NCBI RefSeq assembly: GCF_028554725.1
Contig: NC_071670.1
Location: 52,937,501-53,001,500, forward strand
Source of the DNA: Zeugodacus cucurbitae
Taxonomy: Eukaryota; Arthropoda; Insecta; Diptera; Tephritidae
Length of the DNA: 64,000 bases
Direction of reading: 5' to 3'
Shown: positions 14,501 through 26,200 of the stretch, in pieces
How positions within the stretch are numbered: the first letter of the stretch is position 1
How the letters are laid out: each line of letters begins with the position of its first letter
Notes under the pieces: generated by a model
Told to the model about the DNA's origin: nothing
Seen by the model: the letters and a program-made list of their open reading frames with translations, nothing else
Databases searched by the model: none
Position numbers and translations under genes: made by a program

Positions 14501-17500
14501 ATTCACAAGTGATATGAACGATATAAAGTCAATCAGAGCATGGGGTCTAAGGGAAGGTCTAGACCGATTTTATCCATGTTTTATACCAGGTCACACTGGT
14601 ATTATTTATGGTATCAAGTTAATCGGAGAGTCAAAGATTATTATATTTGTTATATGGGGTCTAGAGGATTATATGAATAATTTTTGTCCAATATTTTCAG
14701 AAAGTAGTTAGATATGTTACGCTTGATACCTTCATTGGTTTTTGTTATCGATCAAATTTAGACAGAATTTATCTAGTAGTTCTTGGAATATCAAATTACA
14801 TCCAAAAGTGGACGGTGTCACATCAATGTTCAATTTATGAATTGATCTTTATATTGACCTAAATCATCGAAGTCTCCGAATAGTACTTTAATTCATTAGC
14901 GTGTTATCACACTTTTAGTGGTTTTGAATAGTACCGTTATATGAAAATACCGTTCCAGCTTTACTGAGAATTTTATTATTAGAGAGCTTAAGGCGAACCA
15001 TGCCCACTTTTTATAAAAATATCTCAATGTTTGCTCAAGTTGTCTCTAACAGGGACGGACGGACGAGCGGATTAATATACATCGTAAAATCAATAAATGA
15101 GTGTCTTCATTATTATATAGAGCAGTCTTCTTTATTTGAATTTATTATAAACAACCGTTAGGTGACAAAAGTTTACTTGAGTATGTCTAAAAGATATATA
15201 ACAATTTAAATCTTAAATTATTAACAAAGTTCTCCTTCTTTTCTCCCACTTCCTCACACCCATCCAGCAACCGGAAGTGGTACGTCGTGACATACGCTTC
15301 GCACGCCAACTCCAGCTGTCTTCCAAAGTAAAGGTACCCTTTCCGCACTCACTGTCGGTGGTGATGCGCGAAAACCCGGCCGGCTACCTTTCGCTCTTCA
15401 CCCAAGGCACTGCCGACATTATAATGGATTTCTGTGATGATTTCTGGGATGGCAAAGACTTGCGTCCTCTCTCAGCGCAGGATCGCAAGAAAGCGCTCGA
15501 TTTCTATCAACGCAGCGCGCTCACCGCCTACTGCACGGCCTTCTCATATCGCCCACTGCGACATGGCATACACGGCGCGCTAAGCGGCGCACAACACACC
15601 GGCGGACCCATTGCATATCTAGAATTGCCGCCGGAGTCGAAGATACGCATGCAACATGTCGATCGTGCCCACTGCGATTTCGAGAGTGGCGGCCATATAC
15701 ACACAAAGCTGAGTCATAGCATCAGCACCGATTCGCTGTTGTTCAGCGAGAGCAAGGACGATGACATAAACGATGTGGAGGGCTGCTTCGAAATGCAATG
15801 CCATCAGGTGTTCATCGGTATGGTGACTATGCAGTATCAAGCTCAGACGGACATTGTACAGCTGGTGGAGCGGCTGGAGCGCGCCTGCATACGTTTCGTG
15901 CATTTCAGCAAGGAGAATGAGTTGCGCTCACGCGTCTTCTCGGAAAAGATGGGACTGGAGTCCGGTTGGAATTGTCACATATCGCTGTTGAATGAGGCGG
16001 ACGATAAGGCCTCAATGAATACGAATGCGGATAAGGCCAACACTAGCGGTACGTCCGCGCGAACGGGTAACAAAAGTTCGCAGACAAATATTGAGAATAA
16101 TATCAACATTGTTGAGTCCGCTCATGATCACACGACAGTCATTAGCACTACCATCAACAAAAACAACAACACTGCCACAAGCACCATTAATAATGTTTCA
16201 TTGCCTCATAATGTAGAAATCATAGAACAGTGCACCAGCACGCAAAACACCACAACCACCACCACCATCAACAACATGAGTAATCAGATAAACAACAACA
16301 ACAATTGTAGTAGTATTAGTAGCACGCATCCCACACATCAAACGCACCTAAATACATCGAATATTACAGGCGGTGCAGGCGGCAACGATAACGACGCCGA
16401 CGACGAAGGCAGCGACCTGCATCATCTGTTACCGCCACCCAATCTCGAGTCTTCCAAAACGCTAAGCTCATCAGCACCGGGCGCCATCTCCAATCCTGAT
16501 GACTACAATGCGGTGCAGCTGAGCTCAACACCGCCCTCGCGTCGCAGCAGCGTCAGTTGTGGTGGTGACGGCGATGGTGGCAAAGACGAGTCCCTACACC
16601 TTATGGATGGCGGCCACAATGCGATTGCCGATGCCGCAGCCGAGGAGCAACGCCAGTCGGAGGACTCTGCCATGGATGAGAATTGTCGCTCCATGAGCAT
16701 CATAACGGAGAGCACCGAGCAGAGCGCACCCGTGCACTTTGACATGTCGAATCGCGCTAAATTGCCGCGCGGCATCGAAAACATACGCCCGCATTTGGAG
16801 CAGGTGGACAATGTGCCGCTGCAAGTGTCACTCTTCACCGACTGCTCGCCCGAAGCGACGCGTCAAATGCTCGACATTATGCAGTCGTATGGTGAGATTG
16901 TCGTGTGTCTCGGCTCTTCGGCCAGCAATTCGAATGCCGACGTATTCTTACAAGCCGATTGCAGCATAGCTGTGGAGCCACTGTATCCGCAAGTTTGTCA
17001 AGATATTGCCGCCTACACTGAGGGCAACCTGACCAACAACAAATTGCGTCTGCTGCGCCTCAAGAAAGACCTCAATGGCGAGGAGAAGTACGGCAGTCAT
17101 GAACCCTATACCACCGAAGAGCTGCTCGAAAGCGGCTTCTATGGCAATGATGAGCCACAAATGCGTCCAATGCAATCGGCGGGAAATACTGTATCACCGG
17201 TCTACTTAAGTCGCCTGCTCAACTCGTTACCCTGCTCCATTTCGGTGTGTCGCGATGAACCGTTATCGCTGGTAGCCATTATCGAGTTGTCGCGTCGCTT
17301 TTCAGCCGGCCTCTGGAATTGCATACAATACTGGGCTTGCTGCGCCGGCGCTCTGTCGATGATCAATATCTTGAGCGCTTGCCTTTCGTTACCGCCACTG
17401 TTGACCCCAATTATGGTGCTCTACTTGATGAGCGTTCCAGTTCCGCTGATTGCGCTCGCTTTGGCGCACATCGATATCGATCCGAAGATTATGAATCGTG

Positions 17501-19232
17501 CCACGGGCAAGAAGCAAACCGAATACGACACGAAGGTCTTCGGTTTTGTGGTTTGGTGTTATGGCTGCAAATTCATCGCGCCCATTTTGATTATGGTGAG
17601 TGTGGGGATCTATTGTAATTCCTTAATTTTTAAATGTCTTTGCTCGCGATATATCTAACTTTTATGCTTTATGAGGTGAGGGTACCGTTAATCCAATCTA
17701 TACAATTTTTAGATACTTATTTTTCTTTAAATATCCCATTTTGATTTCTTTACCCTATCTCTTTTTATGATCGTTTTGAAGTGTACGAGGGTTGTTACTC
17801 AAATTTTTGACCTTTAGAGCACCCCTAATGTTCTCAGACGACTTTGACATTTAATTGATACATTTTATTTATTTTATTTATTTTACTATGAGTTCGGAGT
17901 CATATTACCGTTATTTGAATATTTTTAAACTCGCACAACATGTTGCAGAGAATATTATAGTTTTGTTCACATCACACACCATGAAAATAGGTGAACTCGG
18001 ACATTAACCACGCCCACCTACCATGCAAAGGTTATGTTGTTGTTACTAAAAATATGTTAACTCACTAACGGAAATCATCAAAAATGGTAGAGGAGAGCGT
18101 TGCGTCGCCCACTTATGGGTCAAAAACCACATCTCAGAGACCACTCGACCAATTTTAATGAAATTCGGCACATAATATTTTCAGATATTTTAATTAAATT
18201 AATAGGAATTTTTTTCCTCTAATAGTAGGTCTCTGTACCAAAACTAGTTAAAATCGGGTCATAACTTCCCCTAGCTCCCATATACCTAATTATAGGTTTT
18301 TCAAAAATATGATGGGCTTAATGCCTTATAAATCGATTAATATGTGAGATATCTTAGTAAAATTAAGTGAGCGTATAGTCTTGGATATAGTGCACCTTGG
18401 TGGTGAAAATGAATGAAATCGGTTCAACAATTACCTAAGCTCTCATATACTATATAGGATGATTTTCGTTATTCTATTGGACTTTATGCCGAATATATGG
18501 GTCAAACTGTGTGTTATAAAAGTTTGGTTGCACCCGAACTAAGCCTTTCCTTACTTTCTTATATTTATTTTACTACGTGTTGGGAGTCATATTACAGTTA
18601 TTTTAATATATTTTTTAAATCTAAATTTGTCACATTTTCCCAACAGATTTTCGCCTATTGCACATTTATGGCGCATCCCATTGAGCTCATGGACATTGAC
18701 GAGGAAAAATTGCATATCAACTTGCAAATCGCACGCATCTTCTCCTTCCTCGGCATTTTGGTGCATTTCGGTGAATACAATTAGCATATTTCTATATTCC
18801 ATACTCATTCCAATACTTATTTATTTCAGTGATAATTTCCGCTTGCTTCGTGCATCGCGATCACTCGCTGTGGCAGCGCAATCCGTTCCGCAATCACATT
18901 TGGGCTTTCACCTGCGGCTGCACGTTGCTCGTGCACGTCGTCATATGTGCGGTGCAGATCTGCCTGCAGGACAACTACTTCGAAGAGGCTTGCGGCATGT
19001 GGCCGGCAATAGTCTTTCTCTATTGTGGCAGTTTCATTAGCTTGGCGATTACGGAGATTTGCAAATGGCAGGAGATTAAGTGGGTTTCTTAAAATGAAAT
19101 TTATTTTCTCATTTTTTTATTAAATTATACTCTCTTTCTCCCTTTTTCACTCTCTGCAGAGTTAACACACGCTATCAGCGCCGCGCGAGGCTTGACTTTG
19201 GCACCAAATTGGGCATGAATTCACCCTTTTAA
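8531..19232 (+). CDS. Tmem94: TMEM94-like P-type-ATPase-related membrane protein, 9 coding exons
   Basis: Exons: 8531-8706, 8916-9549, 9864-10590, 10658-10817, 13569-13665, 15268-17595, 18647-18770, 18830-19079, 19160-19232. All joins keep frame with GT-AG sites and give about 1522 aa; human TMEM94 is about 1356. The ATG is the first after an in-frame stop at 8468 and has A at -3. The protein has two membrane segments near residues 80-115, two more near 279-296 and 328-350, then CCIDKKGILSWPNPT (D425), a long cytosolic region, and a hydrophobic C-terminal bundle from about residue 1280. Mammalian TMEM94 is an ER membrane protein linked to Mg2+ uptake into the ER; that function is carried over by homology. 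The extra length over the human protein is partly an Asn/Thr-rich insert (about residues 849-1003). The closing residues KLGMNSPF contain a Gly-Met-Asn triad. The orthology call is from memory of the family's conserved blocks. Confidence 0.9.
9864..10590 (+). CDS. Tmem94: TMEM94 gene exon 3: membrane pair and degenerate P-type motif
   Basis: Acceptor tccatccacag before LVTKYIQQWGF; the donor follows the first base of a glycine codon. The exon encodes about residues 271-513. Two hydrophobic segments (GFICALCLTLFAGMLRI and AVIPLLPLIFPIMWISMNLW) precede the sequence CCIDKKGILSWPNP, which aligns with the phosphorylation loop of P-type ATPases (DKTGT). Here Asp425 is kept but the Thr is Lys, so classical autophosphorylation chemistry is doubtful. 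An acidic, Ser-rich stretch (DTEDDHLDDRSTSCS) follows. Confidence 0.85.
10885..11880. other. start of TMEM94 intron 4, no exon seen
   Basis: Very AT-rich intronic sequence with only short accidental frames. No sequence with splice signals and conserved content was seen between exon 4 (ends 10817) and the tandem array. Confidence 0.6.
11880..12800 (+). repeat. four-copy diverged tandem repeat, ~0.26 kb period
   Basis: A core reading roughly 'aaatcattacattttcgtta', then 'tttcttgtttaatcatggtt' and 'aaggtgtagggagcgg' recurs four times. The ttaaggtgtag block sits near 11940, 12220, 12473 and 12748, spacings of about 280, 253 and 275 bases. Spacers are A/T homopolymer-rich and differ in length. 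Copies 2-4 also share 'tgtttaaacaattttcaaaa' upstream of the core; copy 1 is the most diverged. The array is inside intron 4 of the TMEM94 gene. Confidence 0.8.
12875..12975 (+). repeat. short tandem repeat of T-run + aataaaaaatgg + A-run
   Basis: Three consecutive units of about 34 bases, each a long T run followed by aataaaaaatgg and a long A run. The unit can form A:T hairpins. It abuts the larger intron-4 array and may have come from slippage at its end. Confidence 0.75.
13666..15267. other. TMEM94 intron 5, AT-rich with repeat debris
   Basis: No exon is seen. From about 14500 to 15080 there are phrases in the style of the dispersed repeat found elsewhere in the window (Cys/Gly-rich accidental frames, and 'cagggacggacggacgagcg' near 15050), suggesting an old, heavily decayed copy; borders cannot be set. 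Confidence 0.4.
15268..17595 (+). CDS. Tmem94: TMEM94 gene exon 6: large cytosolic region with Asn/Thr-rich insert
   Basis: A single 2328-nt exon, phase 0 at both ends, encoding about residues 599-1374. The first part (VFIGMVTMQYQAQTDIVQL, then FSEKMGLESGWNCHISL) is the conserved cytosolic domain. From about 16018 to 16480 the sequence is low-complexity: Asn, Thr, Ser and acidic runs (TSTINNVSLPHN, TTTTTINNMSNQ, DNDADDEGSD), typical of fly-specific expansions. Conserved sequence resumes with PRGIENIRPHLEQVDNVPLQ and leads to the hydrophobic C-terminal segments, ending FKFIAPILIM-like at the donor. The GC content is clearly higher than in the surrounding introns. Confidence 0.88.
17944..18556 (+). 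repeat. dispersed repeat family A, copy 1 (in TMEM94 intron 6)
   Basis: Begins with gagaatattatagttttgtt and ends with ggttgcacccgaactaagcc and ctttccttactt, the same start and end blocks as the copies at 27.6 and 44.8 kb. Internal phrases are shared (accacgcccacctaccatgc, atctcagagaccactcgacc, cttcccctagctcccatata). There is no coding capacity and this copy is internally shortened. It is bracketed by imperfect ~55-base direct repeats at 17872-17927 and 18563-18616. The class is unknown; it is a non-autonomous interspersed repeat. Confidence 0.7.
19160..19232 (+). CDS. Tmem94: TMEM94 gene terminal coding exon with GMN motif
   Basis: Acceptor ctctctgcag; the split lysine codon is completed by the first base, followed by VNTRYQRRARLDF, GTKLGMNSPF and TAA at 19230-19232. 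The basic stretch followed by a short conserved tail suggests a cytosolic C terminus. The Gly-Met-Asn triad is the signature of CorA-type Mg2+ channels and may matter for the proposed Mg2+ role of TMEM94; that link is from memory and not tested here. Confidence 0.85.
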
Positions 19233-22200
19233 AACACATCCAACACACAACAACAACAATAATAATAATTTGCGACTGAAGATGTAAGCGTTGAGTATTT
19301 GGTAAACAATCTAAAGAGACTAATTTCGAAATCAAAGAAACAAAAATAAGAAAACGTTGCAAATGACGCAATAAAAAAGACCCTAATCTACATGCATACA
19401 TATTTAAAACATTTAACACATAAACGATAAGCAATTCAAGACGTAGTGCCAAAGTTGCTGTTACAACTTAATACAAAGCAAAAAAATATACAAAAATACA
19501 AAAACAAGAAAACCTTAAGATTAAACATAAATTTATATGTATGTAATTATGTGCCGTTAGCTGAAAGTGAAATGTGAATGCGCCGCTAACACTGCCTGAA
19601 ATTAAAGTATATTCCATCTTTGAGAGCATAAAGCATTTAAAGACACGGTAAATAACGGTTTATTTTGAGTTTTTTTTTTTTGGGTTTTAAAAAATTTATA
19701 ATTTTTATAGAAAAAAATAATGATTTATTAATTTATTTATTAAAAAAAAATTTGAATTTAATCGAAAAACAGAATTTAGGAAAAAATAGTTCTAATTTTT
19801 TGCCAGAATCGCAATCGATATTTCTAAATTGGAATATATTAATTGTGATTTATCGAAGTAATACGACCTTGAAATTTCGATTTTTTATCGAAAACATAAA
19901 ATATAAATTATCGAAATAGTATGTTAAACAGTGAAATCTCGATGTTTATTGATGAAGCTAAAATAACGGAAATAATTTTTATAAAAATTTAAACTGTAAA
20001 AATTTAATATTACCCTACAAACCGTTATAAATAATTTTTCGAAAAACCGCGGAGTATCGATATTTTTATCGAAAACAATAAACAGAGTAACGGTTATAAC
20101 TGGTCTAAAAAAAAAATTAGAAAATAATAAATTTTTTTTTGATAAATTTTGGTATTGTGCACTTCAGAAAATCGACTGCATCCTTTGCTCTCAAATCAAC
20201 AAAACGCATTTCCTTAAAACATTTCGACTGCTTCATGCGCGCATTCGCATTTTTGGCATAGAAAAAAAAAATAAAACATTGTAGTTTCTAAGTAAATAGT
20301 TATTAGTGTGTGCTCTTGAGCAATTAAGTACTACATCTGTACACTTTTTTATAACCAATTGTGTTTTATGTTCATATTTTTGTATTTTTATTGTATATAT
20401 TTAACAAATTTGCATATATTTAACGAAACAAAAAATTGTGTTTACGAATTTCATTCACTTACTAACAAATACAGTTGTGTAGAATTTACTATGTTCGATG
20501 TATGCTACAAACGCAGAAGACAGGTTAAATGAAAGAAAATTTATAATTAATGTTTAACTATATTTTGTTCATTTTTTTATAATTTTAAATTTTTTTATTG
20601 ATTTTTGTTCATCCGAAGCTACTTATGGCTGCAACGAACATTTTTTGACGGATTTATTTTGAAGAGCTTTAAAAAAAGTGTGATTGAAAATCAGCTTAAC
20701 AGCCAGAAAAATACTTGAAATACAAATGGATGCATGCATACATACATACATATGTACATACACAAAACTTTTTAAAAATTAAAAAAATATATATTTTATA
20801 TTTTACTCATTGAAATTATATGTATTTTCCGATAAAATATTTTTTTTTTTAATTTTTACTTTAAAAATTAATTTTTATACTTTAAAAAATTTAAAATTAT
20901 ATTATATAACTTATGCGATCATTTGTTAAAGTAGCTTAAGGTGACTTCAATTAATATATGTAATTTATGTAAAGGGGCTGTACCAGTGTAACCCATGAAA
21001 AATTTCGCGATTTCCGCGAAAATCTTAAAAAAAATACTCTATCGAATGTTTCGAAGTTTCTTGCACATATGTATATATATATATATTTTAAGATTTTTAC
21101 AAAAATGTCTTCGGAAGTATCAAAAAAAAAGTCCCCCAACTGCTGACATGATTTCAGCCGAATGAGTAGCTGAAACAAAAAAATTCAAAGAGGTTATTAA
21201 AATTAAATTAAATTAAATATAAATGACCTACAATTTTTAAAAATATGAAAATTTTTAAAAAATATCCAAAATTATTAAAAACGACGTAGTTCTGAAAAAA
21301 AAGCGCTTTTTTAGGTACAAAAATTTATATTTTACATAGAATATTTTCGAAAAACGATTTTTTGAAAATGTCACACTGGTATAGCTCCTTTATCGGAGGA
21401 ATTCATTCGCAATATGTTTATGTTTTAACTTGACAAAACTTGACCTTTGACCAAAAATGTAAATATATATATTAGTTTTACTCGGCTTATGCTACTTTAA
21501 TTGATTAATCGATATGATTTTTGTATTTTTTCGGAAGTTAAATTTCCAAAGTTAAATTTTGTATTTAAAAGTTGTTTAAAAACTTAATTTTTTTATTGAA
21601 TTTCTTGTATAAAAATCTAGCTGAACCGAGAACTTTATCGAATTTCGAGCTTTAATGACAAAAAAAAATAATTGATAATTATATAAATAAGTAAACTATT
21701 TTTTTTTTGCGAATTTTATAATATGTAAATTATTATTATTATTTTCAAGTAGATATCTAAAAACTATAACGATTTTACATTTTTATTTTATATTAATTCT
21801 GCAAAATTCACTAAAATTTAATCCTTAATTTTTATATTTAATATTTTTATTTTTATAACCTTTTAAAATGTTATTAATTTTTATTAAAAAAAAATCGAAT
21901 AAAAAATAATATAATTTTAATGTAAATGCATATGTATGTATGTAGGTTTATATGCATATTTTTCATAAATTTTCTGAAAACAAAAAAAAATAATTAAAAA
22001 ATATTTACCGCGTGCTTTCACCCAAATCAAAAGACAATTTTTTGCAATAACATATTTTTTTAAGAAAATTATAATTTTATAATTTTTTTCAGCTGCTGAC
22101 ACAATATATTTTATATTATTTATAACCTGATTCACTAAAAATGCAAAAAAACGTACATATTTTTTCCTTAAAAAAGTCACACACAAAAATAATGATTTTA

Positions 22201-23154
22201 TTTATTACACATTTAAAACTTCCTTATTTATATGAAAAAAAAGAAAATAAAATAATGAAAATAAAACACACAAAAAGTAATAAATGTGGTTTGATTTTTA
22301 GTTAAAAACATTATTTTTATCAAAAAAAAAATTATTAGGAGCGTTAGCAAAATTATTTGCTTAAAATGCATAATTTTAATATTTAATTTTATTTATTTTC
22401 ATTAAAATTACAAATTTTCTCCATTTTTCATAATTTTCCATTAAAAAAATCCCGCAAAAAATTTGCCGACCGACCACCCTACTCGCTGCGGCAGAAAAAT
22501 AATTTTGTGCGGCGCACCAAATTTTCTGATGCACCAGGCGCACAGAACCAGTCAGTAGGTGGATGCGCAAAAAATAATACAGTGGCGCTGCAAGTATGTG
22601 TGTGGTGTAGCTTTCAAACTGTTCATTGCAAACTGTCACTTGCAGCGCCACTGTAGTGTGACGCCTGAAAGCATGCAGTACTTTTCGTGCATTTTGTAAT
22701 GAGAAGCCCAAACATACAAGAAAAACAACAACAATTTGATGCTTATATGGATTTTTATAATTTATTTATGCATTTTTTCACCATTAAACAATTTTTTAAT
22801 TTTTTTGTTGCAGTAAACACAATTTCTGCTTGCGTTTGTTACACGTTTTGACAATAAACAATTTGCATTTGCTTAAGCAATATATATATATATTTTTTTT
22901 TGGTTAACAAGCCGAATTGAGGAAATCGCAAAACAATTCTGATTACATATACACGAGCGAGCATAAATACAACAACATATTTTTTTAACAGTTATACTCA
23001 TTGGAAGAGGCTAAATTTACGCTAAATAACAATATTATGATTACAGTTACAGTTACATACAAATATTTTACTCCCTTAAAATCTTAACATCGATGGCAAA
23101 TTATAAAAAATAAAAATATTTAATTTAATGTGTTAAAACAATAACAAACAGAAG
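19233..23154. other. intergenic region between two convergent genes
   Basis: Extremely AT-rich. It includes the 3' UTR of the + strand gene, with a candidate poly(A) signal aataaa at 19370-19375, and the 3' UTR of the - strand AMPdeam gene below 23155 (candidate signals appear as tttatt around 22761). The stretch 19690-20110 has repeated 'tatcgaaa' motifs. No gene or complete mobile element is recognised. Confidence 0.5.
22579..22654. repeat. perfect 17-bp inverted repeat, 42-nt loop
   Basis: Left arm acagtggcgctgcaagt (22579-22595) and right arm acttgcagcgccactgt (22638-22654) are exact reverse complements. The arms are GC-rich inside very AT-rich DNA. The loop contains two copies of caaactg. 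It could be a stem-loop in the AMPdeam 3' UTR (it lies 500 bases past the stop codon on that strand), a short TIR pair, or a boundary-type element. Confidence 0.75.
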
Positions 23155-23291
23155 TTAGTACTCATCCAAGCGACCGCTATACTCTGAGCCTATAAAAAAT
23201 GACTTAACGGCTTCGATTTGATACTCTTTCTCCCGCTCTTCAACGTCAACTACAGCTTCGTTTGCACTGGTCTCTGCAATTGTTGCGACCA
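23155..23291 (-). CDS. AMPdeam: AMPdeam terminal coding exon
   Basis: The first two bases complete an ATG split codon, followed by VATIAETSANEAVVDVEE and REKEYQIEAVKSFFIGSEYS, ending GRLDEY and TAA at 23157-23155. The acceptor is cctttttag. It lies beyond the conserved catalytic fold; the acidic, variable tail is usual for AMPD C termini. The frame agrees with the upstream exon (phase 1). Confidence 0.8.
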
Positions 23292-26200
23292 CTAAAAAGG
23301 TTGCGATTTTTTTCAAATGTTAAATACATATGCAAAGAGAAAGTTCAATAAATCTGTGTGTGTGTGTTTCATTTTTGTTTTAAATAGTAACAGCAGTTTA
23401 TATATAGTGTAGTAGTTGTTGTAGTAGTAGTAATAGTAATAGACCTTGTTAGTTGTATATATGTATATAGTTATTATAGTTATAATTGTGGTAGAAAAAA
23501 GAGCCTTATGTAGAGTTTTCTAGATAAATTCATGAGAAGATGACGATTCAGCTTTCATGGCAGACAGCAGCCTTTTTGGTTTTAGAATACGCCGAGTGTA
23601 CCTCAAATGTTTGTATGTGTTATTGTTGTCGACCTTTTTTGCTGCTGCTGCTGTGCTTGTTGTTGTTGTTGTCCCCGGTGGGTTTACTCACTTTTCGGTA
23701 TCTCGTGCACCTTGAAAATATTCGACAGCTCATCGAGCAGCGTTTCATGGCGATAGGCCACACGTATGTCGGGCACATTGGTGCGTGTTATGTCGTTGCC
23801 GGCAACACCTTCACGCGTGTAGTTGGGACCGAGCCAATGTTGTTTGACCTGCGGAAGAGATGTGAGAAATTCGGGTTTAGTAATATGCATATATTATTTC
23901 GGCTTTAGAAAAACGGCTACGTTAAGTGCTAGCGCAATTTATGAATATTTGAATGCATGTATTTGATAAGAGAATTGTCTACAATAAGTAATAGAGAGAA
24001 TCAGTAAGTTTTGACTGTATTCAATGAGTTCAGTCATCTAGCATCGCAGTTTTTAACTAGAAACAGATTGATTTCTGGACCTACTGTTCAATATATCATT
24101 GACAAACTTAAAACGAAATTGTTGTTGTTGTAGTAACAGAAAACATTCACGAAGTTCGCGGGTAACCGGAAAAACATCCAGTTCCAGTGCCGTTATATAG
24201 ATCTGAGTGTCGTGAGAACGACTTAAGGGGTTGGAAGGGTTTACAAATTTCAAAATTTTGAAAAAGAAATATTTTCTTATTAAATAGTGTAGTATGTTTA
24301 AAATAATATCCACAAATATCAAATCAATCCGAGTACAATTTTAAGAGTTATACCCTTTGGAAGTACCGCCCATCAGGCCACGTCAGTTTGAATTTAAAAC
24401 TTTAAACGAGTTTATATCAAAACACATTTTTTCTAGTCGGTGAACACGATATCTCGGAAACTTATGAAGCGATTTTGTTCAAAATTTGCAAACATCTTTC
24501 GAAAACCTTTATCTAGTTAATGAATCTAGTTTTTTATATTTTTATTACAACTATTTTTGAGCCAATATATGCCGAAAATTTGACCAAAGAAGTGAGATTT
24601 TTTGTTAAAAATCTGTCAAAAATACAAATTTTAATATTTTCTGTTTTCATTCGTTCATTAACTAGATTTATCTATTTACTATCGAAATATTTCTGGTTTA
24701 TTGAATTTAGATCAACTAATCATGAGTTGTGATGTCTACGGCAAGAGCCTTTTTTGACATATCATGGGAGATGAGGTCTGAACGGCTGACTTTTTCACAA
24801 AATACTATCGTATATATATCGTATGGTATCTTTCATTTGATGAATTGTTTAAATGAAATATATGATTGGATATATAAAAAAAAAATATTGTAAAAATACC
24901 CTTCAGCCTTAGAAACCCACCTAACCCCTTAAACAAAGTCTTGATATATTGAAATATTAGGCCTAATCATTGAACCCGCAGCGAATTCGATTTCGATACG
25001 AAAAATATTATCGATCGAAAATGTTTATGCAATCATTGATACCGTCGATAAACTGCTTTACAACAAAGTGAGAAATGTGACAAATTTGATAAATAGTCTG
25101 TGCTTTTGTTAAAACAAAAAATTAAATCTGACCTTTAACTATTGTGAAATTTCTTCCAAAAAATATTTAATTTAATTCACCTTCGAGGGGGAAACTTTAC
25201 ATCGCTTTTAAACATCTTTAATTTATTTTTTTAGTCTATTTTTGTCTCTTGTCTCTAAAATACCCATTTAAAACATTATTTAGTCCGTCATCGGTAATTA
25301 TTTACATAAAAATTTCCAAATGGTTTATTTCTTTTACATTTTCGCAACTCATTCAGCAACGGATAGATTTACAGTGAGTTCAATGTGATCGTAAATTTTA
25401 TTTTCGATACGGTTTCAATGATTCCGACGTAAAATTTTTCGATCGAAACGGATTCAATTATTAGGCTCATTTTTCTTTTGCCTTTAGGAAAAAAATAACA
25501 CCGCAATTTTCTTCGGAAAGAAGTTCTGATTATTTTTTTAAATTTGTTCAACTTATTATTTTACCTTATCTATTTTGTTGTCGTATATAAACTCAGATAT
25601 TGAATGAATGTCAAGCGTGACGTGGCCTCCATTGATTCAACTATTATTGAAAAGGTCGACTTAGAACGATTTCTAAAATCACGGAAAGGGACTTTTGACA
25701 AAATTTTAAATCCCATTTGGATATTCTCTACTCCCACAGCAACAATAACTCTGACTGTATCAGAATTATTCGCATAATTAGGTATTCAATATGACTTCAT
25801 TAGCGGAAGTACTATTTTCACGGTTCAATATATTATTTTCGATCATATTATAGATAAAGTCAACAATCGACTATATATTATTGGGACTCACCTTATGCGG
25901 AAAACCACTCATAATCACACTGTTGCGCGCCAATTCGCACATATCACATGAACTCAGCTTCCACACTTGCGCGGCAATGCTGTACTCCTCCATCAAAGGT
26001 TCCTAAAGGATAAAAAAATAACACAATAAGAAATCAGAATCAAACAATTTCAAATCGAACTGACCTTTGTGAAGTGGAATTGCAGTGGATCATCAGTGGA
26101 AAGCGAGACAATTAGACCGCGTGCCAGATACTCGGGCAACGGATTGCGATGATAGTTGAGGAAGAGTGAATTATTGGAGAGTGGCGACATGGCAATGCCG

